Source of the DNA: Eubacteriales bacterium
GTDB taxonomy: Bacteria; Bacillota; Clostridia; Lachnospirales; Lachnospiraceae
Length of the DNA stretch: 35,390 bases
Reading direction: 5' to 3'
Assembly: GCA_030537135.1 (NCBI GenBank)
Contig: JAUNOP010000032.1
Span: 1 to 35,390 of the forward strand
Part shown: in pieces, positions 7,927-17,875 of the stretch
Layout: the number at the start of each line of letters is the position of its first letter
Position numbering within the stretch: the stretch's first letter is position 1
Translations under genes and position numbers: made by a program
Notes under the pieces: generated by a model
What the model was told of the DNA's origin: nothing
The model's input: the letters and a program-made list of their open reading frames with translations, nothing else
Database searches by the model: none

Positions 7927-9069
7927 TTACTGTTTCTCGCCCTCCTCAAAGCCTCTGAGCTTTTCTTTTTTAAAAGCTTCATAGCAGCCCTTGTCCAGAG
8001 CGTCTCTGATTTCCTCCATCAAATGATTGTAAAAATACAGATTATGCAGCACACACAAACGCATGCCAAGCATTTCCTTTGCCTTCAGAAGATGGCGGAT
8101 ATAGGCTCTGCTGTAATGACGGCAGGCAGGGCAGGCGCATCCCTCTTCAATCGGCCGCTCATCCAGCTCATACTTTGCATTAAAGAGATTGAGCTTTCCA
8201 AAGCGTGTATATACATGTCCATGTCTTCCGTTTCTGCTTGGATATACACAGTCAAAGAAATCAATTCCTCTGCTCACTCCTTCCAGAATATTGGCAGGAG
8301 TTCCCACTCCCATCAGATAAGTAGGCTTGTTCTGAGGAAGATAAGGAACCACAGAATCCAAGATCCGATACATTTCCTCGTGCGTCTCTCCGACAGCCAG
8401 ACCTCCCACTGCATAGCCGTCAAGGTTCAGCTTGCTGATTTCCTGGGCATGAGCAATACGAATATCGTCATACACTGCTCCCTGATTAATTCCAAAAAGA
8501 AGCTGCTCTCTGTTAATCGTATCCGGGAGACTGTTAAGCCTCTGCATTTCTTCCTTGCATCTTCTAAGCCACCGTGTGGTTCTGTTCACAGAGTTCTGTA
8601 CATAGTCTCTGTCAGCCATGCTGCTTGGACACTCGTCAAAGGCCATGGCAATTGTGGATGCAAGATTGGACTGAATCTGCATGCTCTCCTCAGGTCCCAT
8701 AAAAATCCTGTGTCCGTCTATGTGAGACTGAAAATACACGCCCTCCTCCTTGATTTTACGCAATCCTGCCAGGGAAAATACCTGAAAGCCTCCGGAATCT
8801 GTGAGAATCGGTCTGTCCCATACCATGAATTTGTGCAGCCCTCCGAGCTTCCTTACAACCTCGTCTCCTGGTCTCACATGAAGATGATAGGTATTTGAAA
8901 GCTGAACCTGGGTGCCGATTTCTTTTAAGTCCATTGTGGATACTGCGCCCTTGATTGCAGCTATGGTTCCTACGTTCATAAAAACAGGCGTCTGAATTGT
9001 GCCGTGAACGGTATGAAATTCTGCTCTCTTGGCGCGTCCCTCTGTTTTCAGGATTTTATACTCTGCCAT
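7927..9069 (-). CDS. tgt: Queuine tRNA-ribosyltransferase (tRNA-guanine transglycosylase)
   Basis: It exchanges guanine 34 in GUN-anticodon tRNAs for preQ1 as part of queuosine modification. The 380 residues match the bacterial family. Seen: DSGGFQVFSL with the catalytic Asp, the second Asp region DCVYPSRNGRHGHVYT, GGLAVGE, and the C-terminal zinc site CACPACRHYSRAYIRH with a downstream His in LCVLHNLYFYNHLM. queA is not present here. It has its own promoter, divergent from that of the large activase. Confidence 0.97.
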   Translation of the reverse strand: MAEYKILKTEGRAKRAEFHTVHGTIQTPVFMNVGTIAAIKGAVSTMDLKEIGTQVQLSNTYHLHVRPGDEVVRKLGGLHKFMVWDRPILTDSGGFQVFSLAGLRKIKEEGVYFQSHIDGHRIFMGPEESMQIQSNLASTIAMAFDECPSSMADRDYVQNSVNRTTRWLRRCKEEMQRLNSLPDTINREQLLFGINQGAVYDDIRIAHAQEISKLNLDGYAVGGLAVGETHEEMYRILDSVVPYLPQNKPTYLMGVGTPANILEGVSRGIDFFDCVYPSRNGRHGHVYTRFGKLNLFNAKYELDERPIEEGCACPACRHYSRAYIRHLLKAKEMLGMRLCVLHNLYFYNHLMEEIRDALDKGCYEAFKKEKLRGFEEGEKQ

Positions 9070-9133
9070 TACAATATCTCCATTTCCTTATTGATTAATA
9101 GTACTTCTTATTGCTGTTCTTCCATTACCATGC

Positions 9134-9162
9134 AGTATACATGGACAAATCCTTCTTTTCAA
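9134..9162 (-). promoter_or_regulatory. Promoter of tgt
   Basis: Minus strand: TTGAAA (9157-9162), a 17-nt spacer and TATACT (9134-9139). The predicted leader is about 60 nt. It is back to back with the plus-strand promoter at 9220-9248. Confidence 0.7.
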
Positions 9163-9219
9163 GAAAAACCTTGTCAATTTTTCATTCTTATCCTTTTTAA
9201 ACATTGTAAAGATTTAACA

Positions 9220-9248
9220 TTGCCAATTTTCGATTCCTATCGTATAAT
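9220..9248 (+). promoter_or_regulatory. Promoter of the acyl-CoA dehydratase activase gene
   Basis: TTGCCA (9220-9225), a 17-nt spacer and TATAAT (9243-9248). Transcription should start near 9255, leaving an unusually long leader of about 210 nt before the TTG start at 9467. Confidence 0.75.
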
Positions 9249-9255
9249 AAGAGAC

Positions 9256-9453
9256 TGAAATTGTATGTTTTTTTGTGACCATTTAACTAATAGGTAGTGT
9301 CCCACAACAGACATGTGGAAAGCCTTTCCACATATTACAGAGCAGGAGCTGCAAGAACGCCGAGCAGCTACTGTTTTCTTATCTAATAACGTATTTTATT
9401 TCCATGAGCTTTTCCGTTTATGGGATTATAAAAAATACTGAAAGCACACAATG
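9256..9453 (+). other. Long leader with a 21-bp palindrome
   Basis: This untranslated stretch holds ATGTGGAAAG and CTTTCCACAT around one central base (9313-9333), a perfect palindrome that could be a protein-binding site or a tight hairpin. A second stem, AGCTGC...GCAGCT, follows at about 9349-9378. I recognise no known riboswitch, and no T run that would make a terminator. Confidence 0.45.
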
Positions 9454-9466
9454 AGGAGGAATTTTT

Positions 9467-12400
9467 TTGAAGCAATATACCCTTGGAATCGATATTGGTT
9501 CCACCACAGTGAAAATCGCAATTTTAAGCCCAGAAGAAGAGCTTCTCTTTGCAGACTATGAAAGACACTATGCAAATATACAGGAGACCCTGGCAGACCT
9601 GCTGTCAAAGGCCTACAACAAGCTCGGCGAGCTGACTCTCTGCCCTGTTATCACAGGCTCCGGCGGTCTTACCCTTGCCAATCACCTTGGCATTCCCTTT
9701 GTCCAGGAGGTTATCGCTGTATCCACTGCCCTGGAAAAGCTGGCTCCAAAGACAGACGTGGCCATTGAGCTTGGAGGCGAGGACGCCAAAATCATCTATT
9801 TTGAAAACGGTAATGTAGAGCAGCGTATGAACGGTATCTGTGCAGGAGGAACCGGCTCGTTTATTGACCAAATGGCTTCTCTTCTGCAAAGCGATGCTTC
9901 TGGACTGAATGCGTATGCCAAAAATTATAAGGCTCTCTATCCCATAGCCGCCAGATGCGGCGTATTCGCAAAGACAGATATTCAGCCCCTTATCAACGAC
10001 GGCGCAACAAAGGAAGATTTATCTGCTTCTATTTTTCAGGCAGTAGTAAATCAGACTATCTCAGGTCTTGCCTGCGGCAAGCCCATACGCGGACATGTCG
10101 CCTTTCTGGGAGGACCGCTCCACTTTTTGTCAGAGCTGCGCACGGCCTTTATCCGCACCTTAAAGCTTGACGAGGAACACACGATTCTTCCAGAAAACTC
10201 CCACCTGTTCGCAGCCATTGGCTCTGCTCTGAATGCAAAGGAAGGGCAGGTCATACTTACAGAGCTGAAGAACCGCCTTTCTTCCTCTATCCACATGGAT
10301 TTTGAGGTTGCGCGCATGGAGCCTCTTTTTGCATCAAGGACTGATTATGAGGAATTTTCCCACAGACAGAGCGCTTATAAGGTAGCCTCCAAGAGCCTTG
10401 AATCCTATCAGGGAAACTGTTATCTCGGAATCGACGCCGGCTCTACCACAACCAAGACCGCTCTGGTAGGAGAGGACGGCTCGCTTTTGTATTCCTTTTA
10501 TGCCAATAATGAAGGAAATCCCCTCAAAACCGCTATCCGCTCTATCCAGGAAATTTATGAGAAGCTGCCGGAAGGAGCTTCTATTGTTTACTCCTGCTCC
10601 ACAGGCTATGGAGAAGCTCTGGTAAAGGCAGCCCTGGTGCTGGATGAGGGAGAAGTTGAGACGGTTTCCCACTATTATGCCGCCGCTTTTTTTGACCCTG
10701 AGGTGGACTGTATCCTGGATATCGGCGGTCAGGATATGAAGTGTATCAAGATCCGCAACAAGACCGTAGACAGTGTTCAGCTCAATGAGGCCTGCTCCTC
10801 TGGCTGCGGCTCCTTTATCGAAACCTTTGCCAAATCTCTGAATTACAGTGTTCAGGACTTCGCAAAAGCGGCTCTCTTTGCCAAGAATCCCATTGACCTT
10901 GGCACCCGCTGCACAGTATTTATGAACTCCAAGGTAAAGCAGGCGCAAAAGGAGGGAGCAGAGGTGTCTGATATCTCCGCTGGTCTCGCCTATTCTGTCA
11001 TCAAGAACGCCCTTTACAAGGTTATCAAGGTTTCTGACGCCTCTGAGCTTGGAAAACATATTGTAGTTCAGGGAGGAACCTTCTACAATGATGCTGTTTT
11101 AAGAAGCTTTGAGAAAATCGCAGACTGCCACGCCATCCGTCCGGATATTGCCGGTATCATGGGTGCCTTTGGCGCTGCTCTGATTGCCAGAGAGCGTTAT
11201 CAGGAGGGCAAAAAGTCTTCCATGCTTTCGATTGACAAGATCAATTCTCTGAAATACACAACCTCCATGGCAAACTGCAAGGGCTGCACCAACCATTGCC
11301 GCCTTACCATCAATCGTTTCTCAGGCGGCAGGCAATATATCAGCGGAAACCGCTGCGAACGAGGCATTGGAAAAGAAAAAAACAAAGACAAGGTGCCGAA
11401 CCTGTTTGAGTATAAGTATAAGCGAATTTTCTCTTATACCCCTCTGGACGCTCTGGAGGCTTCCCGCGGAACAGTCGGCATTCCCAGGGTCCTGAACATG
11501 TTTGAGAATTATCCTTTTTGGTTCACCTTTTTCACTGAACTCAAATACCAGGTAGTACTCTCCCCCACCTCCACCAGAAAGATTTATGAGCTTGGAATTG
11601 AGTCCATACCAAGCGAATCCGAGTGCTACCCTGCAAAGCTGGCTCATGGACACATCAGCTGGCTTTTAAAAAATGGAGTAAAATTTATCTTTTACCCATG
11701 TATTCCATATGAGCGCACAGAGTTCCCGGATTCTGTCAACCACTATAACTGCCCGATTGTCACCTCCTATGCAGAGAACATTAAGAATAATGTGGACGAA
11801 CTCAATGACCCGTCCATTACCTTCCGAAATCCCTTCCTTGCCTTTACCTCTGAGGAGATTCTCACTGAGCGTCTGGTAAAGGAATTTTCAGATATTCCAG
11901 AGGAAGAGGTGCGAAGCGCTGCACACAAGGCCTGGGAAGAGCTTGACAGGGCGCACAGAGATATCCAGGTAAAGGGTGAGGAAACCCTCCGCTATATGGA
12001 CGAGACAGGAAGAAGAGGCATTGTCCTGGCAGGGCGGCCTTATCACATTGACCCGGAAATTCATCATGGAATCCCAGACCTCATCAACAGCTATGGCATT
12101 GCCGTACTCACAGAGGACTCTGTGTCGCACCTGGCGCCCATAGAGCGTCCTATCCGAGTGAATGACCAATGGATGTATCACACCCGTCTGTACGCCGCCG
12201 CCAACTTTGTAAAAACAAGGAATAACCTGGATCTGATTCAGCTAAATTCCTTTGGCTGCGGTCTGGACGCTGTGACAACTGACCAGGTGTACGAGATTCT
12301 TGATAACAGCGGAAAGATTTACACCTGCCTGAAAATCGACGAAGTAAATAACCTGGGAGCTGCGAGAATCCGTATCCGCTCTCTGCTTGCCGCCCTGCGC

Positions 12401-13684
12401 GCAAAGGAAGAGCAGAATGCCTCCCGCACCATCCGCTCCTGTGCTTCTCCAAAGGTTTCCTTTACAAAGGAAATGCGAAAGGAATATACTATTCTGTGTC
12501 CTCAGATGTCGCCCATCCATTTTTCTCTTATGGAACCGGCCTTTAATGCCTCTGGGTATCATCTGCAGGTGCTGACCAATGACAATAAGAACGCAGTAGA
12601 CGTTGGACTCAAATACGTGAACAATGACGCCTGCTATCCTTCTCTGATGGTTGTCGGACAGATTATGCAGGCTCTTCAGTCAGGAGACTATGACCTGAAC
12701 AAGGTAGCTGTCATCATGACGCAGACCGGAGGAGGCTGCCGTGCCTCCAATTATATCGGCTTTATCCGGAGAGCGCTCAAAAAGGCCGGCATGGAGCAGA
12801 TTCCGGTTATTTCCCTGAACTTAAGCGGGCTGGAGAGCAATCCGGGCTTTAAGCTCACGCTTCCTCTCATTCACCGCGTGGTGTATGCGGCTGTATTTGG
12901 GGATATTATGATGAAATGTATTTATCGCATGCGCCCCTATGAGCTGAAAAAAGGAGCTGTAAATACAGTACATAAAAAATGGGAGACTCGCTGCATTGAA
13001 TTTGTTACCGGGAAACGCCTAAGCCACAGGAAATTCAAAACCATGTGCAGGGAGATGGTTCATGATTTTGACACCGTTCCCATCAGTGATGTTAAAAAGC
13101 CTCGTGTAGGCATTGTAGGCGAGATTCTGGTAAAATTCCTTCCAGCCGCCAATAATCACCTCGCAGAGCTTCTGGAAGCAGAGGGCGCAGAGCCTGTTGT
13201 TCCGGATTTGATTGATTTCCTCTGCTACTGCTTTTACAACCAGAATTTCAAGCACGAAAACCTGGGCTTTAAGAAGTCCTCTGCATCCATTGCAAACCTG
13301 GGCATTCAGGCCATTGAATGGCTGAGAAAAACCGCCAACGAGGCTCTGGAGGAGAGCAAGCATTTTTATCCCTCTGCAAGAATAGAAGATCTGGCTGCCA
13401 TGGCAAAGCCGATTGTATCCCTTGGAAATCAAACCGGTGAAGGGTGGTTTCTCACAGGAGAAATGATGGAGCTGATTCATGCCAACACTCCGAATATTGT
13501 CTGCATTCAGCCTTTTGCCTGCCTTCCCAACCATATCGTAGGAAAGGGCGTTATCAAGGAAATCCGAAGAAACTATCCAAAGGCAAATATCGTGGCCATT
13601 GACTACGACCCCGGTGCAAGTGAGGTAAACCAGCTTAACCGCATCAAGCTCATGCTGTCCACAGCCTTCAAAAATCTGAAATAA
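9467..13684 (+). CDS. Giant 2-hydroxyacyl-CoA dehydratase activator-like protein (double BcrAD/BadFG ATPase plus DUF2229-type regions)
   Basis: At 1405 residues it joins two ASKHA-type ATPase domains with an HgdB-like C-terminal half. Domain 1 (about 1-255) has [24 protein letters not shown] and the cysteine loop [10 protein letters not shown]. Domain 2 (about 320-570) repeats these as [23 protein letters not shown] and [10 protein letters not shown] cysteine cluster at about 603-627 (CKGCTNHC then C) may bind Fe-S. The DUF2229-type region starts near 665 ([15 protein letters not shown]). Related activases use ATP to inject an electron into a radical dehydratase; the substrate of this large form is unknown to me. 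TTG start with AGGAGG 7 nt upstream. It stands alone, with no dehydratase subunits nearby. Confidence 0.88.
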   Translation: MKQYTLGIDIGSTTVKIAILSPEEELLFADYERHYANIQETLADLLSKAYNKLGELTLCPVITGSGGLTLANHLGIPFVQEVIAVSTALEKLAPKTDVAIELGGEDAKIIYFENGNVEQRMNGICAGGTGSFIDQMASLLQSDASGLNAYAKNYKALYPIAARCGVFAKTDIQPLINDGATKEDLSASIFQAVVNQTISGLACGKPIRGHVAFLGGPLHFLSELRTAFIRTLKLDEEHTILPENSHLFAAIGSALNAKEGQVILTELKNRLSSSIHMDFEVARMEPLFASRTDYEEFSHRQSAYKVASKSLESYQGNCYLGIDAGSTTTKTALVGEDGSLLYSFYANNEGNPLKTAIRSIQEIYEKLPEGASIVYSCSTGYGEALVKAALVLDEGEVETVSHYYAAAFFDPEVDCILDIGGQDMKCIKIRNKTVDSVQLNEACSSGCGSFIETFAKSLNYSVQDFAKAALFAKNPIDLGTRCTVFMNSKVKQAQKEGAEVSDISAGLAYSVIKNALYKVIKVSDASELGKHIVVQGGTFYNDAVLRSFEKIADCHAIRPDIAGIMGAFGAALIARERYQEGKKSSMLSIDKINSLKYTTSMANCKGCTNHCRLTINRFSGGRQYISGNRCERGIGKEKNKDKVPNLFEYKYKRIFSYTPLDALEASRGTVGIPRVLNMFENYPFWFTFFTELKYQVVLSPTSTRKIYELGIESIPSESECYPAKLAHGHISWLLKNGVKFIFYPCIPYERTEFPDSVNHYNCPIVTSYAENIKNNVDELNDPSITFRNPFLAFTSEEILTERLVKEFSDIPEEEVRSAAHKAWEELDRAHRDIQVKGEETLRYMDETGRRGIVLAGRPYHIDPEIHHGIPDLINSYGIAVLTEDSVSHLAPIERPIRVNDQWMYHTRLYAAANFVKTRNNLDLIQLNSFGCGLDAVTTDQVYEILDNSGKIYTCLKIDEVNNLGAARIRIRSLLAALRAKEEQNASRTIRSCASPKVSFTKEMRKEYTILCPQMSPIHFSLMEPAFNASGYHLQVLTNDNKNAVDVGLKYVNNDACYPSLMVVGQIMQALQSGDYDLNKVAVIMTQTGGGCRASNYIGFIRRALKKAGMEQIPVISLNLSGLESNPGFKLTLPLIHRVVYAAVFGDIMMKCIYRMRPYELKKGAVNTVHKKWETRCIEFVTGKRLSHRKFKTMCREMVHDFDTVPISDVKKPRVGIVGEILVKFLPAANNHLAELLEAEGAEPVVPDLIDFLCYCFYNQNFKHENLGFKKSSASIANLGIQAIEWLRKTANEALEESKHFYPSARIEDLAAMAKPIVSLGNQTGEGWFLTGEMMELIHANTPNIVCIQPFACLPNHIVGKGVIKEIRRNYPKANIVAIDYDPGASEVNQLNRIKLMLSTAFKNLK

Positions 13685-13687
13685 TTG

Positions 13688-13734
13688 AAAAAAGTACAGC
13701 TATCCTTCTCATAAACGGACAGCTGTACTTTTTT
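13688..13734. terminator. Bidirectional terminator between convergent genes
   Basis: AAAAAAGTACAGCT (13688-13701) and AGCTGTACTTTTTT (13721-13734) form a 14-bp perfect stem, extended by further pairs. A and T runs on both sides let it serve the activase (plus) and the flippase gene (minus). Confidence 0.9.
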
Positions 13735-13753
13735 ATATCTATTTGTAGCTGTA

Positions 13754-15403
13754 TCAGCACAAATGCAGCTTTCTTCCAAATCTTACAATCATGCCTCCCC
13801 CCGGCACATAGGACAAGTCCTCTTCTGTCGGCTTACTGATTGCCAGATAAGCAATAAAATACACAATCACAGCCAGTGCAATAGACACAACCGCACTGAT
13901 GGCCATAGACACTGTATAAGAGCCAAATATCCTTTCAGGCAGAATGAGTCCCATAAGGAAATCAGAAATCACCACAACAGCAGCCATTGGGACGCAGGCA
14001 AGGAGCGGCTGCACATAGGCATATTTCCAGGGATTCTTGAAATTCATATATTTTTTCATGGAAATGTCATTCAGCACACAGATAAGAATCGAGTAAATAA
14101 TCATGGCAATCACTACTGAATAAATTCCAAGCTTTGTAAAGCACAGCATAACAAGCAGCACAATCATATTGACAACCAAAGAAATCGCAGCGTTTATCAT
14201 AGGAATCTCCGGTTTTCCGATTCCCTGAAGCACACCATTGGAAATATTGGAATTGCTGTTCAGAATAATCATCACAGCTCCCACAATCATCAGACTTCCT
14301 CCCATTCCATTGCTCACAGGGAAAATAATCTGCACTACCTTGTTGGCAAGCAGCATAAGGCCTACGGCAGAAGGGATGGAGATGATCATGCTAATCCAGG
14401 TTGCCTGAATGGTCTTTTCATTGGCAGCGTCAAGGTTTCCTCTGGCATAAAGGCCGGAAACTTCAGGAATCATGGAGGTGGGGGCTGTTCCTGCCAGAGT
14501 CAGAGGAATATTAATCAGAGTCATAAAATAGCCGTACTCTGCATACATTACCTTAAGGACTCCTCCGTCTACTCCCCTTTTTCCCAAAATAAAGGTATAC
14601 ATATAGCTGTTGATAAAGCTGTTCACATTATAGATAAATGCACTGAGAATGATTGGCGTCATAATAAGAAGAAGATATTTCATAACCTCTGAATAGCTCT
14701 CGTCCTTTGACGCCCTATCTCTTCTGATTTTTTTTCGGATGGTATTTCTGTTCACCCAGTACACAAACAGCATAAACAGAAGCGCTGCCAGAACACCGGC
14801 TCCTGTTCCCATGGTTGCTCCTGCTGCTCCCCACTGCTGAAGGGCGTCCTCTCCCTTGCCCTGAAAATGCGCCACCATGATTCCAGAGGCAGCCAGAGCC
14901 ACAACCGCCACAAAAATCTGCTCAATAATCTGAGACAGAGAGGTGGGCATCATATTTCTGTAGGCCTGGAAATACCCCCTGAATACTCCGAGGATTCCTG
15001 ACAAAAAGATAGTCGGAGCCAAAAAGCGCAGAGCAAGCCTCGCATTAGCCATATTGTCAGGAACTAAGAGATTTGCTCCAAACAGGCAAATCAGAGCTGC
15101 AATTCCTCCTGCAATCACAGCATACAAAAGAGCCGCCTTAAACACGCGCTGCGCGTCTCTGTAACGGCGGAAGGCAATCTTTTCTGCCATGACCTTGGAG
15201 ACTGCCTGGGGAATGCTGAAGGAAGCAATCATAAGCAGAATCAAATATGCATTCTGCGCATAGGTGAAGCAAGCCATTGTCTCGCTTCCAATTGTTGAGG
15301 AAAGAGGACTTTTATAAATCATTCCTATGATTTTGGATACCAGAGCCGCAATCATAAGAACAGAGGCGTTCTTCACCAGAACTGTGTCATTTTTCTTTGC
15401 CAT
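13754..15403 (-). CDS. SpoVB/YtgP-type lipid flippase (MurJ-like, MOP superfamily)
   Basis: A 549-residue integral membrane protein with about 14 hydrophobic segments, the layout of the YtgP/SpoVB branch of the MATE-like polysaccharide exporters. Members flip lipid II or related undecaprenyl-linked sugars during wall or spore-cortex synthesis. The N-terminal KNASVLMIAALVSKIIGMIY and the YRNMMPTSLSQIIEQ loop fit this branch. It starts 3 nt after the ung stop and ends at the shared terminator, so it is the last gene of hisH-hisF-ung. YtgP (vegetative lipid II flippase) rather than SpoVB is likely from length, but I cannot separate them with certainty. Confidence 0.85.
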   Translation of the reverse strand: MAKKNDTVLVKNASVLMIAALVSKIIGMIYKSPLSSTIGSETMACFTYAQNAYLILLMIASFSIPQAVSKVMAEKIAFRRYRDAQRVFKAALLYAVIAGGIAALICLFGANLLVPDNMANARLALRFLAPTIFLSGILGVFRGYFQAYRNMMPTSLSQIIEQIFVAVVALAASGIMVAHFQGKGEDALQQWGAAGATMGTGAGVLAALLFMLFVYWVNRNTIRKKIRRDRASKDESYSEVMKYLLLIMTPIILSAFIYNVNSFINSYMYTFILGKRGVDGGVLKVMYAEYGYFMTLINIPLTLAGTAPTSMIPEVSGLYARGNLDAANEKTIQATWISMIISIPSAVGLMLLANKVVQIIFPVSNGMGGSLMIVGAVMIILNSNSNISNGVLQGIGKPEIPMINAAISLVVNMIVLLVMLCFTKLGIYSVVIAMIIYSILICVLNDISMKKYMNFKNPWKYAYVQPLLACVPMAAVVVISDFLMGLILPERIFGSYTVSMAISAVVSIALAVIVYFIAYLAISKPTEEDLSYVPGGGMIVRFGRKLHLC

Positions 15404-15406
15404 TTT

Positions 15407-16090
15407 TTATTTCCCCTGTATATTTTCTATCTGCCAGTCAATCGGGGAAAGACCATTCTGCTCAAGAAAGGCATTGGCCTTACTGAAGTGCCTGCATCCA
15501 AAAAAACCTCTGTATGCTGAGAGAGGGCTCGGATGCGGCGCCTCCAGAATCAAATGATGCGGGTTATTCAGCATTCCCCTTTTCATCTGCGCGGGCCGCC
15601 CCCATAAAAGAAACACAATAGGTCTGTCCTGCTCATTGAGAATCTCAATGGCAGCGTCTGTGAATTTTTCCCATCCAATCCCTCTGTGGGAATTGGCCTG
15701 GTGCGCACGTACTGTCAGAACGGTGTTCAGCAGCAGCACTCCCTGTCTGGCCCACTTTTCAAGATAACCGTTGTCAGGCATATAGCAGCCTAAATCATCG
15801 TGAAGCTCCTGATAAATATTCACAAGAGACGGAGGAATCTCCACATTGCTTTTCACTGAAAAGCACAGACCATGTGCCTGTCCGTCATTGTGGTACGGAT
15901 CCTGTCCTAAAATTACCACCTTTACCTGATTCAGGGGCGTGAAATGGAAGGCATTAAATATATCGTCTGCTGGAGGAAAGATCTTCCTTGTGCGATATTC
16001 TTCCATAACTGTCTTATATAAACCGGCATAATAGGGCTTACGAAATTCTCCCTTCAATGCCTCAAGCCATTCACCGGATAGTGCTGGCAT
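15407..16090 (-). CDS. ung: Uracil-DNA glycosylase, family 1
   Basis: It removes uracil from DNA to start base-excision repair. The 227 residues are full length. The water-activating loop GQDPYHNDGQAHGLCFS has the catalytic Asp (D64), and the C-terminal HPSPLSAYRGFFGCRHFS is the DNA-intercalation loop of family 1. LLLNTVLTVR and FLLWGRPAQ are further family blocks. An AAGGTGA ribosome site precedes the ATG. It lies 96 nt after hisF and 3 nt before the flippase gene. Confidence 0.97.
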   Translation of the reverse strand: MPALSGEWLEALKGEFRKPYYAGLYKTVMEEYRTRKIFPPADDIFNAFHFTPLNQVKVVILGQDPYHNDGQAHGLCFSVKSNVEIPPSLVNIYQELHDDLGCYMPDNGYLEKWARQGVLLLNTVLTVRAHQANSHRGIGWEKFTDAAIEILNEQDRPIVFLLWGRPAQMKRGMLNNPHHLILEAPHPSPLSAYRGFFGCRHFSKANAFLEQNGLSPIDWQIENIQGK

Positions 16091-16186
16091 ATATTATTCA
16101 CCTTCTCTTTCTGTAATAATATGACGGCCGATCCCGGCATTGTCTGCCAGGTGCTGTCAGATTGATGTTTTCTTCTGATTTCTGTC

Positions 16187-16948
16187 TCAGAGACGCACGG
16201 AAACTCCCTTATCGGCAAGATATCTCTTGACCTCGGAAATTTCCAGTTCTTTATAATGAAACAAAGACGCAGCCAGCGCAGCATCTGCTCCTCCCTCTGT
16301 CAGGGCATCATAAAAATGCTCCAGGCTTCCTGCTCCTCCAGATGCAATGACAGGAATCGAGACACTGTCAGCAATTGCCCGCGTGAGCGCAAGATCATAG
16401 CCTGCCTTGGTTCCATCGCAGTCCATACTGGTCAGAAGAATCTCTCCTGCTCCAAGCTTTTGCACTTTCATAGCCCATTTTACTGCATCGATTCCAGTAT
16501 CCAGCCTTCCTCCATGCTTATAGATGTTCCATCCGCTTCCATCTGTCCGCCGTTTTGCGTCAATAGCAACCACCACGCACTGGCTTCCAAATATATGGGC
16601 TGCCTCTGAAATCAATTCTGGTCTGTCAATGGCTGCTGAATTGACGGATATCTTATCTGCACCTTCTCTGAGCAGTCTTCGGAAATCCTCCACTGTACGG
16701 ATTCCTCCTCCTACTGTAAAAGGAATGAAAACATTTGCCGCCACCTTGCGCACCATATCCACAACTGTATCCCGGCCGTCCGAGGACGCTGTTATGTCCA
16801 AAAACACAACCTCATCTGCGCCGGCTTCATCATAGGCCTTTGCGATTTCCACAGGATCTCCTGCATCCTGAAGATTAACAAAATTCACACCCTTCACTAC
16901 TCTTCCGTTATTTACGTCCAGACAGGGAATAATTCGTTTTGTATACAT
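16187..16948 (-). CDS. hisF: Imidazole glycerol phosphate synthase, cyclase subunit
   Basis: With HisH it makes imidazole-glycerol phosphate and AICAR from PRFAR and ammonia in histidine synthesis. The 253-residue TIM barrel starts [15 protein letters not shown], with catalytic D11, and carries VVAIDAKR with the second Asp near 130. Phosphate loops [10 protein letters not shown] and PVIASGGAG are present. It begins 2 nt after the hisH stop, with AGGAGG inside the end of hisH. The other his genes are not in the window, so this enzyme pair is split from the pathway's main locus. Confidence 0.97.
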   Translation of the reverse strand: MYTKRIIPCLDVNNGRVVKGVNFVNLQDAGDPVEIAKAYDEAGADEVVFLDITASSDGRDTVVDMVRKVAANVFIPFTVGGGIRTVEDFRRLLREGADKISVNSAAIDRPELISEAAHIFGSQCVVVAIDAKRRTDGSGWNIYKHGGRLDTGIDAVKWAMKVQKLGAGEILLTSMDCDGTKAGYDLALTRAIADSVSIPVIASGGAGSLEHFYDALTEGGADAALAASLFHYKELEISEVKRYLADKGVSVRL

Positions 16949-16950
16949 TC

Positions 16951-17571
16951 TCAGCGATCCTCCTCATCAAGATTTGCAAAGTTTGCCAAAATCTTAAGAC
17001 CATACTTACTGCTCTTCTCAGGGTGGAACTGACAGGCGAATACAGAATTTTTCTCCACAGAGGCATGAATACAGGCGCTGTATTCTGCCGTGGCTTTTAC
17101 AATCTCCGGCTCCTTTGCTTTTAAATAATAGGAATGTACAAAATATACATGTGTGTTATCTGGAATTCCTCGAAACAGCTTTCCATGATTCTGAAGCTTA
17201 ATGGAATTCCATCCCATATGCGGGATTTTAAGACCTTCTGCAGACGGAATCTTCAAAATCTCCCCTCCCAGAATTCCAAGGCCCTCTACGCCCGGACTCT
17301 CCTCACTGCTCTCAAACAGGAGCTGAAGTCCAAGGCAGATTCCAAGAAACGGCGTTTCTTTGGCAACAGACTCTCTGATAAAGGGAATCAGATCAAAATC
17401 CTGCAGATTTTTCATGGCATTTCCAAAGCTCCCCACGCCTGGAAGAATCAGTTTATCTGCATGTCTGAGAATCTCCGGATCCCTGGATACAATCGTCTTT
17501 TGCCCAAGAAAATTCAGTGCCTTCTCTACGCTTTTAATATTACCGGCATCATAATCAATAATTCCTATCAT
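16951..17571 (-). CDS. hisH: Imidazole glycerol phosphate synthase, glutaminase subunit
   Basis: A class I glutamine amidotransferase that supplies ammonia to HisF. The 206 residues are the normal length. The oxyanion strand [10 protein letters not shown], the nucleophile elbow [10 protein letters not shown] (C79) and the catalytic His-Glu in CQFHPEKSS are all visible. It is the first gene of the hisH-hisF-ung-flippase unit and has a plausible promoter about 80 nt upstream. Confidence 0.97.
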   Translation of the reverse strand: MIGIIDYDAGNIKSVEKALNFLGQKTIVSRDPEILRHADKLILPGVGSFGNAMKNLQDFDLIPFIRESVAKETPFLGICLGLQLLFESSEESPGVEGLGILGGEILKIPSAEGLKIPHMGWNSIKLQNHGKLFRGIPDNTHVYFVHSYYLKAKEPEIVKATAEYSACIHASVEKNSVFACQFHPEKSSKYGLKILANFANLDEEDR

Positions 17572-17653
17572 GGACTCTCCTCTTTTCCATAAAATCTATC
17601 TTCTGCAAATACTCTTTGTAAAGCATCACTGCATTTTTACACTTCTTCCTCAT

Positions 17654-17682
17654 TCTATACTGTCAACTGAAGCCATCTGCAA
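17654..17682 (-). promoter_or_regulatory. Probable promoter of hisH-hisF-ung-flippase
   Basis: Minus strand: TTGCAG (17677-17682), a 17-nt spacer and TATAGA (17654-17659). The rest of the gap 17572-17875 shows only the kinase terminator and no other gene that I can support. Confidence 0.5.
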
Positions 17683-17785
17683 CAGGAATTTTCTCATTCT
17701 TTCCATGGCTGCTGTCTGGGATTTCCGTAAATACCCCTGGGAATATTGGCTGCAAATATTTGATACTACTTTTTAGTATAACGCA

Positions 17786-17831
17786 AAAACAGGCAGTTGA
17801 AAAGGAAAAAATGCTTTTCTCTGCCTGTTTT
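17786..17831 (-). terminator. Terminator after the sensor kinase gene
   Basis: AAAACAGGCAG (17786-17796) pairs with CTGCCTGTTTT (17821-17831), with a second inner stem GAAAAG/CTTTTC. A T-rich stretch follows on the minus strand. Confidence 0.8.
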
Positions 17832-17875
17832 ATTTATTGCCTGCGGCATATGTCCATTCCCTGTGAAAACAGCGC

